From contig JAIPFF010000010.1 in the NCBI GenBank assembly GCA_021736785.1, forward strand, positions 1 through 64,000: a stretch of 64,000 nucleotides of DNA. The letters run 5' to 3'. The stretch comes from Thiohalocapsa sp. GTDB taxonomy: Bacteria > Pseudomonadota > Gammaproteobacteria > Chromatiales > Chromatiaceae. Positions within the stretch are counted from its first letter, which is position 1. The number at the start of each line of letters is the position of its first letter. Made by a program: the position numbers and the translations under genes. This document shows positions 1 to 9,200 of this stretch, in pieces. The notes under the pieces are model-generated. The model did no database searches, had not been told where the DNA came from, and saw only the letters and a list, made by a program, of their open reading frames with translations.

Positions 1-52
1 CGGCCGCGGGCCGGCGCCTCGCTCGACGGCTCCGCCGCGGGCGCCGCGCCGC

Positions 53-1486
53 TTAACCTTCGCCACCGCCGCCGGGCGCGGGCTGCGCCGCGGCATCCGA
101 CAGGGGCGCGCCGCTCCCCGAGGGCTCGGGCGCGGCTTCGGCGGCCGCGTCCTCACCGGCGGCCCGCCCGACCTGCACGACGGCCAGGCGCTCCGGATGA
201 ACGCGCCGGCGATAGGCGTCGCGGATCTCCTCGCGGGTCACGGCGGACACCCGCTCCGAGAACCGATCCAGGTAGTCCAACGGCAGGCCGTAGAAGCCGA
301 TCATCGCCAGATACTGCACGACCTTCGAATTGCTCGCGATCTTCAGCGGGAAGCCGCCGGTGATGTTCTTGACGGCGGCGTCGAGCTCGTCGGCGCTCGG
401 TCCTTCGTCGATGAACCGTTCCAGCGTGTCGAGCATGACAGCACTGGCCTCTTCGGCGCGGGCATTCTGTGTCTGCAGGCCCATGATCATCGGACCGCGC
501 TCGGCCATGGGTGCGAAGTAGCTGTAGGCGCTGTAGGACAGGCCGCGCTTCTCGCGTACCTCGTGCATCAACAGCGACACCAGCCCGCTGCCGCCGAGAA
601 TGTGGTTGCCGACATAGAGCGGGAAATAATCCGGGTCGCCGCGGCGCATGCCGGGCTGCCCGGCATAGACGTGCGTTTGGCTGGACGGGAACGCGATCTG
701 CTGCGCGCCGCCGGAGGCGAGGTCGTCGACCGGCGGCAGGGCCGGCGCCGCGGGTCCTTCCGGCAAGCCCGCGGTCAGCCGCTCGGCCAGCCGCTCCGCC
801 TGCGGGCGGTCCAAGGCGCCGACAATTGCAATGGTCGCGTTCGCCGGCGTGTAGTAGCGGCGATGGAAGGCCTGCAGATCCTCCCGGCGCATCGCGCCGA
901 CGCTCTCGGGCGTGCCGGACGGATCGGAGCCGTACGGATGATCGCCGAATACCGCCCGGTACAGCGCCTTGCTGCCGACGCTGCCGGGGTCCTGCTCGGC
1001 AAGCCGCAGGGCCGTGAGCCGATTCTGGCGCACCCGCGCGAAGTCCTCGGCCGGAAACTCGGGCTCGGCAAGCACCTTGACCAGCGTGTCGACGGCGGTC
1101 TCGAGTGCCGTCGGCTCCGTGAGGCTGCGCATGCTGGCCCAGGCCATGTCGCGCTCGGCGCCGGTGGAGAGCTCCGCGCCGACACCTTCCACGCGCTCGG
1201 CGATGCTGTCGGCATCGAGGCCGCCGGCACCTTCGCCGAGCATGTTCGCGGTCAGCGAGGCAACGCCGGGCTTATCCGCGTCCCGGGCACTGCCGGCCGC
1301 GAAGACGACACGCACGTCGATCATGGGCAGATCGGCGGCCTGGACGAACAATACCTTCGCCCCCCGCTGCGTCTGCCAGCTTTCGATGTCCGGGGCCGCT
1401 GCCGCGGCGCCCGCGCCGAGCAGGCCCATCAAGGCCAAGGCGCAGAGCGCCGGCCAGCGCTGTTTGCGCTTGCTGTTATCGAGCAC
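53..1486 (-). CDS. M16 family peptidase-like protein, non-catalytic partner, secreted
   Basis: About 477 residues. The open frame extends further upstream, but the GTG at 1486 sits 8 nt after an AGGAGG Shine-Dalgarno and is followed by a signal peptide (hydrophobic stretch ending AGAAAAA). The M16 fold is visible, including the C-terminal-half motif REKRGLSYSAYSYF. The HxxEH zinc motif expected near the N-terminus is absent: the equivalent helix reads ASLTANMLGEGAGG. In two-gene M16B systems one subunit supplies zinc and the other supplies this R/Y pair, so I infer that this is the regulatory half of a periplasmic heterodimer with the upstream gene, whose 3' end it overlaps by 11 bp. The low-complexity Ala/Pro/Gly tail is unremarkable. 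No convincing gene start is visible in the 52 bases beyond its stop. Confidence 0.88.
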   Translation of the reverse strand: MLDNSKRKQRWPALCALALMGLLGAGAAAAAPDIESWQTQRGAKVLFVQAADLPMIDVRVVFAAGSARDADKPGVASLTANMLGEGAGGLDADSIAERVEGVGAELSTGAERDMAWASMRSLTEPTALETAVDTLVKVLAEPEFPAEDFARVRQNRLTALRLAEQDPGSVGSKALYRAVFGDHPYGSDPSGTPESVGAMRREDLQAFHRRYYTPANATIAIVGALDRPQAERLAERLTAGLPEGPAAPALPPVDDLASGGAQQIAFPSSQTHVYAGQPGMRRGDPDYFPLYVGNHILGGSGLVSLLMHEVREKRGLSYSAYSYFAPMAERGPMIMGLQTQNARAEEASAVMLDTLERFIDEGPSADELDAAVKNITGGFPLKIASNSKVVQYLAMIGFYGLPLDYLDRFSERVSAVTREEIRDAYRRRVHPERLAVVQVGRAAGEDAAAEAAPEPSGSGAPLSDAAAQPAPGGGGEG

Positions 1487-2843
1487 GTCCGTGACCTCCT
1501 GAATTGATGGCGGCAGTCCGTTGGCTGCCGTCGAGCGGCTGGGGATCGAGCACGGCAACCGTGCGCACATCGTCCCGCAAGTACTTCTCGGCGACAGCAC
1601 GAACCTGCTCCGGCGTCACCGCCGACAAGCGTTCCACGTATTCGTCGACCAGCTCCCAGCCGAGGCCGACGGTCTCCAGTTGCCCGAGTTGCATGGCCTG
1701 CGAGAAGACACTGTCTTTCTCGTAGACTTTCGAGGCGATCAGTTGGCTGCGGATGCGGGCCAGCTCTTCGGCATCGACTGGCTCGGTGCGCAACCGCTCG
1801 ATCTGGGCGAGCAGCGCCTGCTCCAGCGTATCCACCGTATTGCCGGAGGCCGGCGTTCCGCTCAGCAGCAGCATGCCGGGCAGGCGGGTGAAGGCGTTGT
1901 AGCTGGCGCCGGCGGAGGCGGCCACGCGCTCGCCGCGCACTAGCTCTCGGCTCAGGCGCGAGCTGCTGCCGCCGTCGAGCACCGAGGCCAGCATCTCCAG
2001 CGCATAGGGCACCCATGCCTCCTCCGCATGGCCGATCGCCGGTGTCTTATAGCCGATGATCAGGTAAGGCTCTTTCGCCGGCGCCTTGACGATCAGGCGC
2101 TTTTCGCCCCGCTGCTCGGGCTCGCGCCGGGGCTTCGGCGACGAGACCGGCTCCGGCTCCAGCGGCCCGAAGTGGGTTTCGGCCAACGCGAACACGGCCT
2201 CGGGATCGACGTCGCCGACGACAACCAGCGTGGCATTGTTCGGCGCATACCACTTGCGGTACCAAGTGCGCAGATCATCGACCTGCATCGACTCGAGATC
2301 ACTGCCCCAGCCGATGACCGGGATGCGGTAGGGCGAGGCCTCGTAGGCCGCGGCGTTGAACTGCTCGAAAGTCAGCGCCTCCGGATCGTCGTCCGTGCGC
2401 AGCCGGCGTTCCTCCTTGACGACTTCCAACTCTTTGACGAACTCCTCCTCCGGCAGCGTCAGCCGGCGCATGCGCTCGGCCTCCAACTCGAACGAGACCG
2501 GCAGGCGATCGGCCGCCATGGTCTGGAAGTAGGCCGTGTAGTCGCGCCCCGTGAAGGCGTTTTCTTCGCCGCCGTTGGCTGCGATGATGCGCGAGAACTC
2601 GCCGGGCTCCAGGTTCTCCGTGCCCTTGAACATCATGTGCTCGAGCACGTGCGAGACGCCGGTCACGCCGCCGTGCTCGTAGCTGGAGCCGACCTTGTAC
2701 CAGACCTGAGAGGTGACGATCGGGGCGCGATCATCGCGCTTGACGAGGACCTTGAGGCCGTTGTCGAGGATACGCTCCTGCACGGCCGCGGACGCGCCGG
2801 CACAGGCAAGTGTCAACGAAATCGCAACTAAAGGCTTGATCAT
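1476..2843 (-). CDS. Zn-dependent M16 family peptidase (catalytic subunit)
   Basis: About 455 residues with signal peptide MIKPLVAISLTLACAGASA; a GGAG lies about 6 nt before the ATG at 2843. The inverted zinc motif HVLEH is present (residues about 67-71), followed by FKGTENL and the downstream acidic stretch that supplies the third ligand, so this copy should be active. M16B members (PqqL/insulinase-like) cleave small unfolded peptides, and the signal peptide places this one in the periplasm. The second M16 gene starts within its last codons, indicating translational coupling. It is divergent from ftsY across about 165-180 bp. The physiological substrate cannot be read from sequence. Confidence 0.92.
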   Translation of the reverse strand: MIKPLVAISLTLACAGASAAVQERILDNGLKVLVKRDDRAPIVTSQVWYKVGSSYEHGGVTGVSHVLEHMMFKGTENLEPGEFSRIIAANGGEENAFTGRDYTAYFQTMAADRLPVSFELEAERMRRLTLPEEEFVKELEVVKEERRLRTDDDPEALTFEQFNAAAYEASPYRIPVIGWGSDLESMQVDDLRTWYRKWYAPNNATLVVVGDVDPEAVFALAETHFGPLEPEPVSSPKPRREPEQRGEKRLIVKAPAKEPYLIIGYKTPAIGHAEEAWVPYALEMLASVLDGGSSSRLSRELVRGERVAASAGASYNAFTRLPGMLLLSGTPASGNTVDTLEQALLAQIERLRTEPVDAEELARIRSQLIASKVYEKDSVFSQAMQLGQLETVGLGWELVDEYVERLSAVTPEQVRAVAEKYLRDDVRTVAVLDPQPLDGSQRTAAINSGGHGRAR

Positions 2844-3023
2844 GAAAGCTCCGTGCGCTGTCGATATGTAAACGGTCAAATTGCGGCGGGCGCCGGTGCG
2901 CGCAACTTCCCGGCGCCGCGGCCGATTCGAGATACCCGTGCGCAGCACCGATTCGGCAGCGACGAGCCAGGCGGCTTTTGATAGCATCCGCCAGTTCCCA
3001 CTGCATGAATGATCGGCTGCGAC

Positions 3024-4241
3024 ATGTTCGGCTTCGGCAAAAAGAAAAAGCGTGATGCGGATCGGACCGACGCGGTCCGCGACGATTCCGCACCGCGGGC
3101 GCCCGAGGCGGTGCCGGAAGCGCCTGTCCCGGCACAGTCCCGGGCAGCGCCGAAGGCGGCCTCCCCCGCGGCGCAACCCGCCGGCGAGCCGCCGGCGACA
3201 ACGCCGTCGCGAGGCAGCGGCGGCTCCGCCCGCGCCCGGGACACGGCCGGCGAGCCGCAGGAGGGCCGGCTCGCACGCGCCATCGCCGAGCAGGCAGAGG
3301 CCGAGCGCGGTGTGCAGAGCAAGGGCCGATTCCTGTCCGGACTGAAGGAAGGACTCGCAAGAACGCGAGAAGTTCTGAACGCCGACATTACCGAGCTCGT
3401 CACCGGCCGCAAGGAGATCGACGAAGACCTGCTCGAGGAGCTGGAAAACCTGCTGCTTGCAGCCGACGTCGGCGTGCCGGCAACGGCGCGCATCATCGAC
3501 GATCTGAGCTACCGGGTAAAGCTTCGCGAGGTGTCCGACCCCAAGGGTTTGCTGCGGGCGCTGCGCCACGAGCTGCGCGAGGTGCTGCAGCACAACGATG
3601 CCCCGGTGCGCCAGCCGGCACCGGGCCGTCCGCAAGTGATTCTGATGGTCGGCGTCAACGGCGTCGGCAAGACGACGACCATCGGCAAGCTCGCCAAGCA
3701 ACTGCAGGCCGAGGGTAACGCGGTGATGCTCGCGGCGGGCGACACCTTTCGCGCCGCCGCGGTGGAGCAGTTGCAACGCTGGGGCGAGCGCAACGATGTG
3801 CCGGTCATCGCCCAGCACAGCGGCGCCGATCCGGCATCCGTCATCTTCGACGCGCTGCAGGCGGCGACGGCGCGCCACATCGACGTGCTGATCGCCGATA
3901 CCGCGGGCAGGCTGCACACCAAGTCCAATCTCATGGAAGAGCTGCGCAAGATTGCACGCGTGATGAAGAAGATCGACCCGGACGCGCCGCATGAAGTCAT
4001 GCTGGTCGTCGACGCCACCACCGGCCAGAACGCACTGCATCAGGCGGTGCAATTCAACGAGGTCATTCCGCTGACCGGCATCACCCTGACGAAGCTCGAC
4101 GGCACGGCGAAGGGCGGTATTCTGTTTGCGATTGCCGACAAGCTGGACGTGCCGTTTCGCTTTATCGGCATCGGCGAGCGGATCGAAGACCTGCGCCACT
4201 TCGACGCCGACGACTTCCTGGACGCCCTGCTGGCGCCCTGA
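3024..4241 (+). CDS. ftsY: Signal recognition particle receptor FtsY
   Basis: About 405 residues from the ATG at 3024 (MFGFGKKKK is the usual FtsY opening; an in-frame ATG at 3009 would add five residues, and neither has a strong Shine-Dalgarno). It has an acidic, Ala/Pro-rich A domain (about 1-100), then the NG GTPase domain: G1 [17 protein letters not shown], the insertion-box motif [12 protein letters not shown]3 [13 protein letters not shown]4 [10 protein letters not shown] and the C-terminal [12 protein letters not shown]. FtsY docks SRP-bound ribosomes at the membrane and hydrolyses GTP jointly with Ffh. It is followed by ftsE after 134 bp, the common ftsYEX order. Confidence 0.97.
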   Translation: MFGFGKKKKRDADRTDAVRDDSAPRAPEAVPEAPVPAQSRAAPKAASPAAQPAGEPPATTPSRGSGGSARARDTAGEPQEGRLARAIAEQAEAERGVQSKGRFLSGLKEGLARTREVLNADITELVTGRKEIDEDLLEELENLLLAADVGVPATARIIDDLSYRVKLREVSDPKGLLRALRHELREVLQHNDAPVRQPAPGRPQVILMVGVNGVGKTTTIGKLAKQLQAEGNAVMLAAGDTFRAAAVEQLQRWGERNDVPVIAQHSGADPASVIFDALQAATARHIDVLIADTAGRLHTKSNLMEELRKIARVMKKIDPDAPHEVMLVVDATTGQNALHQAVQFNEVIPLTGITLTKLDGTAKGGILFAIADKLDVPFRFIGIGERIEDLRHFDADDFLDALLAP

Positions 4242-4375
4242 TCCGTCGTGCTGATTCGCCGCCCCGCACCGCACTGACCGACCGGGGCGGGCAAAACTCG
4301 CGATCGGGTGCGACAGGGCAAGGATGGACCAACGACGTATCCATCACGATCCGGGATGCAAGCGCGCGGACGCCA

Positions 4376-5044
4376 ATGATCAAGTTCGACCACGTCAGTA
4401 AACGCTATCCCGAGCGGGGCGAGGCCATCAAGGATCTCAGTCTCGACCTCGCCGCCGGGGAGATGGCCTTCCTGACCGGCCATTCCGGGGCCGGCAAGAG
4501 CACGCTGCTGCGCCTGATCGGCCTGCTCGAGCGCCCGACGCGCGGACAGGTGATCGTCAACGGCCGCAATCTCGCCAGCCTGCCGCAACGCAAGATCCCT
4601 TTCCATCGCCGACAGGTCGGGATGATTTTTCAGGACCACCGGCTGCTGACCGACCGTACGGTATTCGATAATGTCGCGCTGCCGCTGGTCGCCATGGGCA
4701 TGCGCCGGCGGGAAATCGCAAAGCGCGTGCGCGCTTCGCTGGATCAGGTCGGCCTGCTGCGGCTCGAGCGCGTGCTGCCGTCGGCACTGTCCGGCGGCGA
4801 GCAGCAGCGCGTCGGCATCGCGCGCGCCGTTGTCGCGCGCCCGCCCGTCATCCTGGCGGACGAGCCCACCGGCAATCTCGACCCCGAGCTCTCGCGGGAG
4901 ATCTTTCAGCTGTTCGAGCGCTTTCACCAAGTGGGCGTGAGTCTACTGATCGCGACCCATGATCTGGACCTGGTCGCGTCCATGGGACACCGCACACTGC
5001 GGTTGCACCAAGGCCGCCTGGTCGCCGATTCGGGGAACTGGTAG
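4376..5044 (+). CDS. ftsE: Cell division ATP-binding protein FtsE
   Basis: 222 residues, the normal length. Walker [10 protein letters not shown] (about 36-44), the FtsE-typical [19 protein letters not shown]-loop region, signature [14 protein letters not shown], Walker [13 protein letters not shown] and the H-loop ATHD are all present. FtsE pairs with FtsX at the inner membrane to control peptidoglycan amidases at the septum (established for the family). ftsX begins 3 nt after its stop, so the two are co-transcribed and probably translationally coupled. Confidence 0.97.
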   Translation: MIKFDHVSKRYPERGEAIKDLSLDLAAGEMAFLTGHSGAGKSTLLRLIGLLERPTRGQVIVNGRNLASLPQRKIPFHRRQVGMIFQDHRLLTDRTVFDNVALPLVAMGMRRREIAKRVRASLDQVGLLRLERVLPSALSGGEQQRVGIARAVVARPPVILADEPTGNLDPELSREIFQLFERFHQVGVSLLIATHDLDLVASMGHRTLRLHQGRLVADSGNW

Positions 5045-5047
5045 GCC

Positions 5048-6013
5048 ATGCGCAGGCAGCGTCGGCGCCCGAGCCGCCCGATACCCGTTGTCGCGGCCCT
5101 CCAGGACTGGCTGGCACGCGAAGGGCGCGCCGCGCTGGAGACCCTGGACAGGCTGATCGATAGCCCCTTGGGCACACTGATGACGGTGGGCGCCATCGCC
5201 ATCGCACTGGCGCTGCCGGCGACGCTGTTCGTGGCGCTGCAGAACATCGAGCGCCTCGGCGGTAGTTGGGACCAGAGCGCCGCGGTGTCGCTGTTCCTGG
5301 CGGAGGACGTCACGGACGAGGAGGCCGCGGAGATGGCCTCGCTCATCGGCGCGCGGGCGGACATCGCGCAGGTCGAGCTCATCTCCAAGGAGGCCGGACT
5401 GGCCGAATTTCGCGAGTACAGCGGCCTCGGCGCTGCGCTGGATCACCTCAGCGAGAACCCGCTGCCGGCGGTGTTGTCGATCCATCCCGCACCGGAGATT
5501 CGCACGCGGGCGCAGACGCAAGCGCTGCTGGCAGCCCTCGAAGCGCTGCCGGGCGCCGACTTCGCGCGTCTGGATACACAGTGGGCGCAACGCTTCCATG
5601 CCATCGTGGCGCTGCTGCGCACGGTGTCGCTGCTGATCGGCTGCGTGCTGGGCTTGACCGTGCTGCTGGTGGTCGGGAACACGATCCGCCTGGAGATCGA
5701 GAACCGCCGCGGCGAGGTCCAGATCATGGATCTCGTGGGCGCCACACGCGGGTTCATTCGCCGCCCGTTTCTCTACAGCGGCGCCTGGTACGGGCTGCTC
5801 GGCGGCATCGGCGCCTGGCTCATGGTCGGCGCCGCCGTGCTCTGGCTACAGGAGCCGGTCGGCCACCTCGCCGATCTCTATCACACGCAGTTCGATCTGA
5901 GCGGCCTGGATCTGCGAGCATCCGCGGCACTGCTGGCGGCGGGCGTCCTGATGGGCACCCTCGGCAGTTGGATCGCGGTCGGCCGCCACTTGAGTCACGT
6001 CGAGCCCGATTGA
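5048..6013 (+). CDS. ftsX: Cell division protein FtsX (permease-like)
   Basis: 321 residues with the FtsX layout: cytoplasmic Arg-rich N-terminus, TM1 near residues 40-60 (LMTVGAIAIALALPATLFVAL), a periplasmic domain of about 100 residues, then three C-terminal helices (about 185-210, 235-265, 290-312). The conserved EIENRRGEVQIMDLVGAT segment precedes TM3. It has no transport function; in the FtsEX complex it transmits ATPase state to periplasmic hydrolase regulators. Last gene of the ftsY-E-X run; rpoH follows after about 400 bp. Confidence 0.96.
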   Translation: MRRQRRRPSRPIPVVAALQDWLAREGRAALETLDRLIDSPLGTLMTVGAIAIALALPATLFVALQNIERLGGSWDQSAAVSLFLAEDVTDEEAAEMASLIGARADIAQVELISKEAGLAEFREYSGLGAALDHLSENPLPAVLSIHPAPEIRTRAQTQALLAALEALPGADFARLDTQWAQRFHAIVALLRTVSLLIGCVLGLTVLLVVGNTIRLEIENRRGEVQIMDLVGATRGFIRRPFLYSGAWYGLLGGIGAWLMVGAAVLWLQEPVGHLADLYHTQFDLSGLDLRASAALLAAGVLMGTLGSWIAVGRHLSHVEPD

Positions 6014-6415
6014 GCGTCGCGCCGAACCTCCGCTGACGGTCTCCTCACTCGCCCCTCTCACGGGCGCGCCCGCGACACCCGGCAGTTCCTGCCGTGCGGG
6101 CGATACTTCGAAAAAACCGTCAGTTTGCTCGGCACGCCCGCGGGGCAGTCCCGCGGAGGCGCTCGGGCCCTGGCCGAACGTTGTTCCCGGAATTCAGCGG
6201 ATACGCCCAGCGCCCCTGTCAATGATCCAGATCATGAAGAAAAATCCTTTGCAGTTCTTAGGGCTACAGCTATCATGAGTTGAAACGGGCTTTGTCCATC
6301 CTTTGCCACAGGAACTTCCCGTTCAAAGCCTGATCGAAAACCACGATCGCGTTATTGTCAAAGCAGCCATCCGGTGCTAGCATAATTTCCGAGAGTTTTA
6401 CTTGGGTATAGAGCC
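6014..6415 (+). other. ftsX-rpoH intergenic region
   Basis: About 400 nt without a plausible gene. It is AT-richer in its second half (from about 6215) than the surrounding DNA and carries the putative rpoH promoter. A short hairpin (CGGCAG/CTGCCG, about 6081-6095) follows ftsX but has no T-run, so I do not call it a terminator. Confidence 0.6.
6355..6383 (+). promoter_or_regulatory. Putative sigma70 promoter of rpoH
   Basis: TTGTCA (6355-6360), a 17-nt spacer, then TAGCAT (6378-6383), giving a start about 25 nt upstream of the rpoH ATG. A CATAAT lies three bases further on and could be an alternative -10. Reading by eye only. Confidence 0.45.
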
Positions 6416-7276
6416 ATGACTGACGCAACGACCAAAGACATCGCCGTAATCGGTTCGCTATCGACAGGCACCATCGATGCTTACATCGCCAGCGCTTACC
6501 AGATTCCGGTGCTGACGGTGGAAGAAGAGCGCGAGCTCGCGCTGCGCCTGCGGGATCATGGCGACATGATGGCCGCACGCCGCTTGGTGCTCTCGCATCT
6601 GCGGTTCGTCATCCGCATCGCGCGCGGCTACCTGGGCTACGGCCTGCCGCTGCCCGATCTCATCCAAGAGGGTACCGTCGGCCTGATGAAGGCGGTGCGC
6701 CGATTCGAGCCCGACGTCGGCGTGCGCCTGGTGTCCTTCGCGGTGCACTGGATCCGCGCCGAGATCCATGAATACATCCTGCGCAACTGGCGTATCGTCA
6801 AGGTGGCCACCACCAAAGCGCAGCGTAAGCTGTTCTTCAACCTGCGCAGTTCCAAGAAGCGCCTGGGCTGGTTCACGAAGCAAGAGGTGGAGGACGTGGC
6901 CGCGGATCTCGGCGTCAAGCCCGAGACGGTACTGGAGATGGAGTCGCGCCTGTCCAGCCACGACATGGCCTTCGACGGTCACGACGACGACGACGACGAG
7001 GGCCCCTCCGCACCGTCGACTTACTTGCCCGACATGCGCATGGAGCCTGCCAGCGCACTCGAGCACGAAGACAACGAGACCTATCAGCGCGAGCGCCTGC
7101 TGGCCGCCCTCGAGGGTCTCGACGAGCGCAGCAAGACCATCCTGCGCGAGCGCTGGCTGACCGAGAAGAAACAGACGCTGCATGAGCTGGCACAGCAATT
7201 CGGCGTCTCCGCCGAGCGCATTCGCCAGATCGAGAAGAACGCCATGAACAAGCTCCGCGTCCAGCTCGAGCTCTGA
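6416..7276 (+). CDS. rpoH: RNA polymerase sigma-32 (heat shock) factor RpoH
   Basis: 286 residues, normal for sigma-32. Region 2 reads [30 protein letters not shown] in family style. The RpoH box QRKLFFNLR (about residues 138-146), which distinguishes RpoH from other sigma factors, is intact. Region 4.2 with [15 protein letters not shown] closes the protein. A run of five aspartates in the linker (HDDDDDEGP, about residues 190) is longer than I expect. RpoH directs RNA polymerase to heat-shock promoters such as those of lon, clpP and clpX, all encoded about 13-18 kb away. It ends at a strong terminator. Confidence 0.97.
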   Translation: MTDATTKDIAVIGSLSTGTIDAYIASAYQIPVLTVEEERELALRLRDHGDMMAARRLVLSHLRFVIRIARGYLGYGLPLPDLIQEGTVGLMKAVRRFEPDVGVRLVSFAVHWIRAEIHEYILRNWRIVKVATTKAQRKLFFNLRSSKKRLGWFTKQEVEDVAADLGVKPETVLEMESRLSSHDMAFDGHDDDDDEGPSAPSTYLPDMRMEPASALEHEDNETYQRERLLAALEGLDERSKTILRERWLTEKKQTLHELAQQFGVSAERIRQIEKNAMNKLRVQLEL

Positions 7277-7304
7277 TTCCACGCGTCCTGCAACACTGTC
7301 CGAA

Positions 7305-7330
7305 AGCCCGCGTAACGCGGGCTTTTTTTT
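7305..7330 (+). terminator. Rho-independent terminator after rpoH
   Basis: Perfect 8-bp GC-rich stem AGCCCGCG / CGCGGGCT with a TAA loop, directly followed by eight Ts. It lies 29 nt after the rpoH stop. Confidence 0.93.
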
Positions 7331-7591
7331 GCTCGGAGCCCGGCGCACGGCATCCGCGGATGATGGCAAGGGCTTTTCCGTACACCGCTCGCCGCCAAAC
7401 TGCACCCAATCTTCTCGGCCCCCTTGCAACGACTCTGCATTGCTGGCCGAATAGGCCCTCGCCGCCCCGCGTCACCCACATCGGTGCCGGCGCAACCGCA
7501 CGAACGAACGGCCCCCGCCCGACTTCGCCCGCTTCTTCGCAAACGGACGCAGCCGGCAATGAACGCCGCCCGGAGATTTCGTTACAAGTCC

Positions 7592-9103
7592 ATGATCAAG
7601 AGATTCCTGCCCGCGCTTTTGTTGCTGCTTCCGTCCTTATCCGCGGCCGCGATCCCCGCGACCCCGGTGATGACGCTGTACAAGTTCAACGGACCGCTCG
7701 AGATCCCCTACTACCGCATCGGCGACAACGGCCCCGGACCAAAGGCGGGCTCGCTGACCCAGGGCACGTCACTGATCCCGTGCCTGGTGGTTCGCAACGG
7801 CCGGGCGCTGACGGACTCCGGCGGCACACCCTATGTCGGCTTCGAGATCGTCGTCGACTCGCGCAAGGCCTCGGGACCGGCGGCCACCGAAACCTTCAAG
7901 CGTGCCTTCAAGGAGCGCGCGTCCATGCGCGTGCCTAATCACCACTGCGACGCCGGCGTGCGGCACGTGGTGAACGTGAAAGACCTGTATGCGCTCGAGA
8001 AGGCCCCGTTCTTCGACCCGCCCGGCAAGGGCGACCGGAAAGCCGCGGAGCGCGCGGGCAAGAGCACACTCGACAGCATCGTGCGCAGCTTCCATAACTC
8101 GGCCCAGTGTGCCGGCGTCAACAACCGCCTGCCCGGACGTCGCGGACGCCTCGCCAGCGCTTGGGAAGACTTCATGTCGAGCAACAGCGGGCGCTGGGAC
8201 AAGACCACGCTCGCACGTGCGAAGCACCTCGACTACAGCATGCGCACGGCGATCTACGAGGGTCATCTCGACCGCGGCTGCTCCGCTTATGGTGCCTGCG
8301 AGCGCAATACCGTCGTGCTATCGATCAGAAACCGGGCCGTCGGACAGTGCCTGACACGCCAGGGTTGCCGCTTCCCCGGCGACTTCCAGGGGGCCGCATC
8401 GGACCCGTCCCAATACAACATTTGGGACGACTATCTCACCCAGATCTCCGGCTTAACGGCCTGCTACCTGCGCACCGACCTGGCCGACAAGGACTACTAC
8501 GACCGCGTCCAGGCCATGTACACCCAGAGCGTCGGCGATGCCGAGCGCATGCTGTACGGCAGCGAATCGGACCTGCGCGCGCTGTTCCCCGGCAATTCGC
8601 TGGCGGAACTGACCGAGATGCGCCACTACTACCATCCGCCGGCAATGGGCAAGTGTTTCCCGCAACATAACCGCATCGAGTACATGTCCGGAGCCGTCGC
8701 CGAGAAGGGAGCGGACCATGCCCTGATCGCCAACACCCGCATTCAGGTCGGTGAAAAGGACGGGGGCGGCTACCGGTTCCGGGAGTTCCGCTTCGATCAG
8801 GAGGACTGGGGCGACGCCATCCGCTTCGAGGACAATTACACCGGATTCGTCGTCGACGGACGCAAGGTGCGCCTCGGCGGCGGCGGTGGCTGCACGGCCT
8901 ACGGCGTCTCCGCCGGCTGCAAATTCTCGAAAGTGGGCCGCTATCGAAGGACCCCCAACTGGCTCACGGCCGGCACACCGGTGGCGCTGAACTGCCGCAT
9001 CGCCGACCGCGGGGAGTCTTGCCGAGGAGGCGGCCAGACCCGCAGCGTCAGCGTCGGGGGCTATTGCGACGTCGACATGATGCCCGTCGGCGGCGTGCGC
9101 TGA
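7592..9103 (+). CDS. Secreted cysteine-rich protein of unknown function
   Basis: About 503 residues from ATG 7592, chosen because a clean signal peptide follows (MIKRFLPALLLLLPSLSAAA); an in-frame ATG at 7559 is also possible and neither has a good Shine-Dalgarno. The mature part has roughly 14 cysteines in pairs (for example RGCSAYGAC, GQCLTRQGC, GGCTAYGVSAGC, LNCRIADRGESC), which suggests a disulphide-rich periplasmic or outer-surface protein. No motif of a known enzyme is visible. It lies alone between the rpoH terminator and the converging peptide-transporter operon. I do not recognise the family. Confidence 0.75.
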   Translation: MIKRFLPALLLLLPSLSAAAIPATPVMTLYKFNGPLEIPYYRIGDNGPGPKAGSLTQGTSLIPCLVVRNGRALTDSGGTPYVGFEIVVDSRKASGPAATETFKRAFKERASMRVPNHHCDAGVRHVVNVKDLYALEKAPFFDPPGKGDRKAAERAGKSTLDSIVRSFHNSAQCAGVNNRLPGRRGRLASAWEDFMSSNSGRWDKTTLARAKHLDYSMRTAIYEGHLDRGCSAYGACERNTVVLSIRNRAVGQCLTRQGCRFPGDFQGAASDPSQYNIWDDYLTQISGLTACYLRTDLADKDYYDRVQAMYTQSVGDAERMLYGSESDLRALFPGNSLAELTEMRHYYHPPAMGKCFPQHNRIEYMSGAVAEKGADHALIANTRIQVGEKDGGGYRFREFRFDQEDWGDAIRFEDNYTGFVVDGRKVRLGGGGGCTAYGVSAGCKFSKVGRYRRTPNWLTAGTPVALNCRIADRGESCRGGGQTRSVSVGGYCDVDMMPVGGVR

Positions 9104-9200
9104 TCCGGCGAACTTCCTGCTGAACCGACCGTCGCTCGGGCGCGTGTTGCACGCGCTCGGCTACGGGCGGAAGCGCCGGCGAAACGGTGCTCCGGCCCCG

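Noticed and set aside
197-1507. Long open frame on the plus strand opposite the M16 gene.
   Set aside because: It is the antisense shadow of a clear M16 gene; no domain, no ribosome site, residues biased by GC.
6311-6340. GGAACTT upstream of rpoH resembling a sigma-E -35 element.
   Set aside because: No TCTGA-like -10 at 15-17 nt; the nearest CCTGA is 12 nt or less away.
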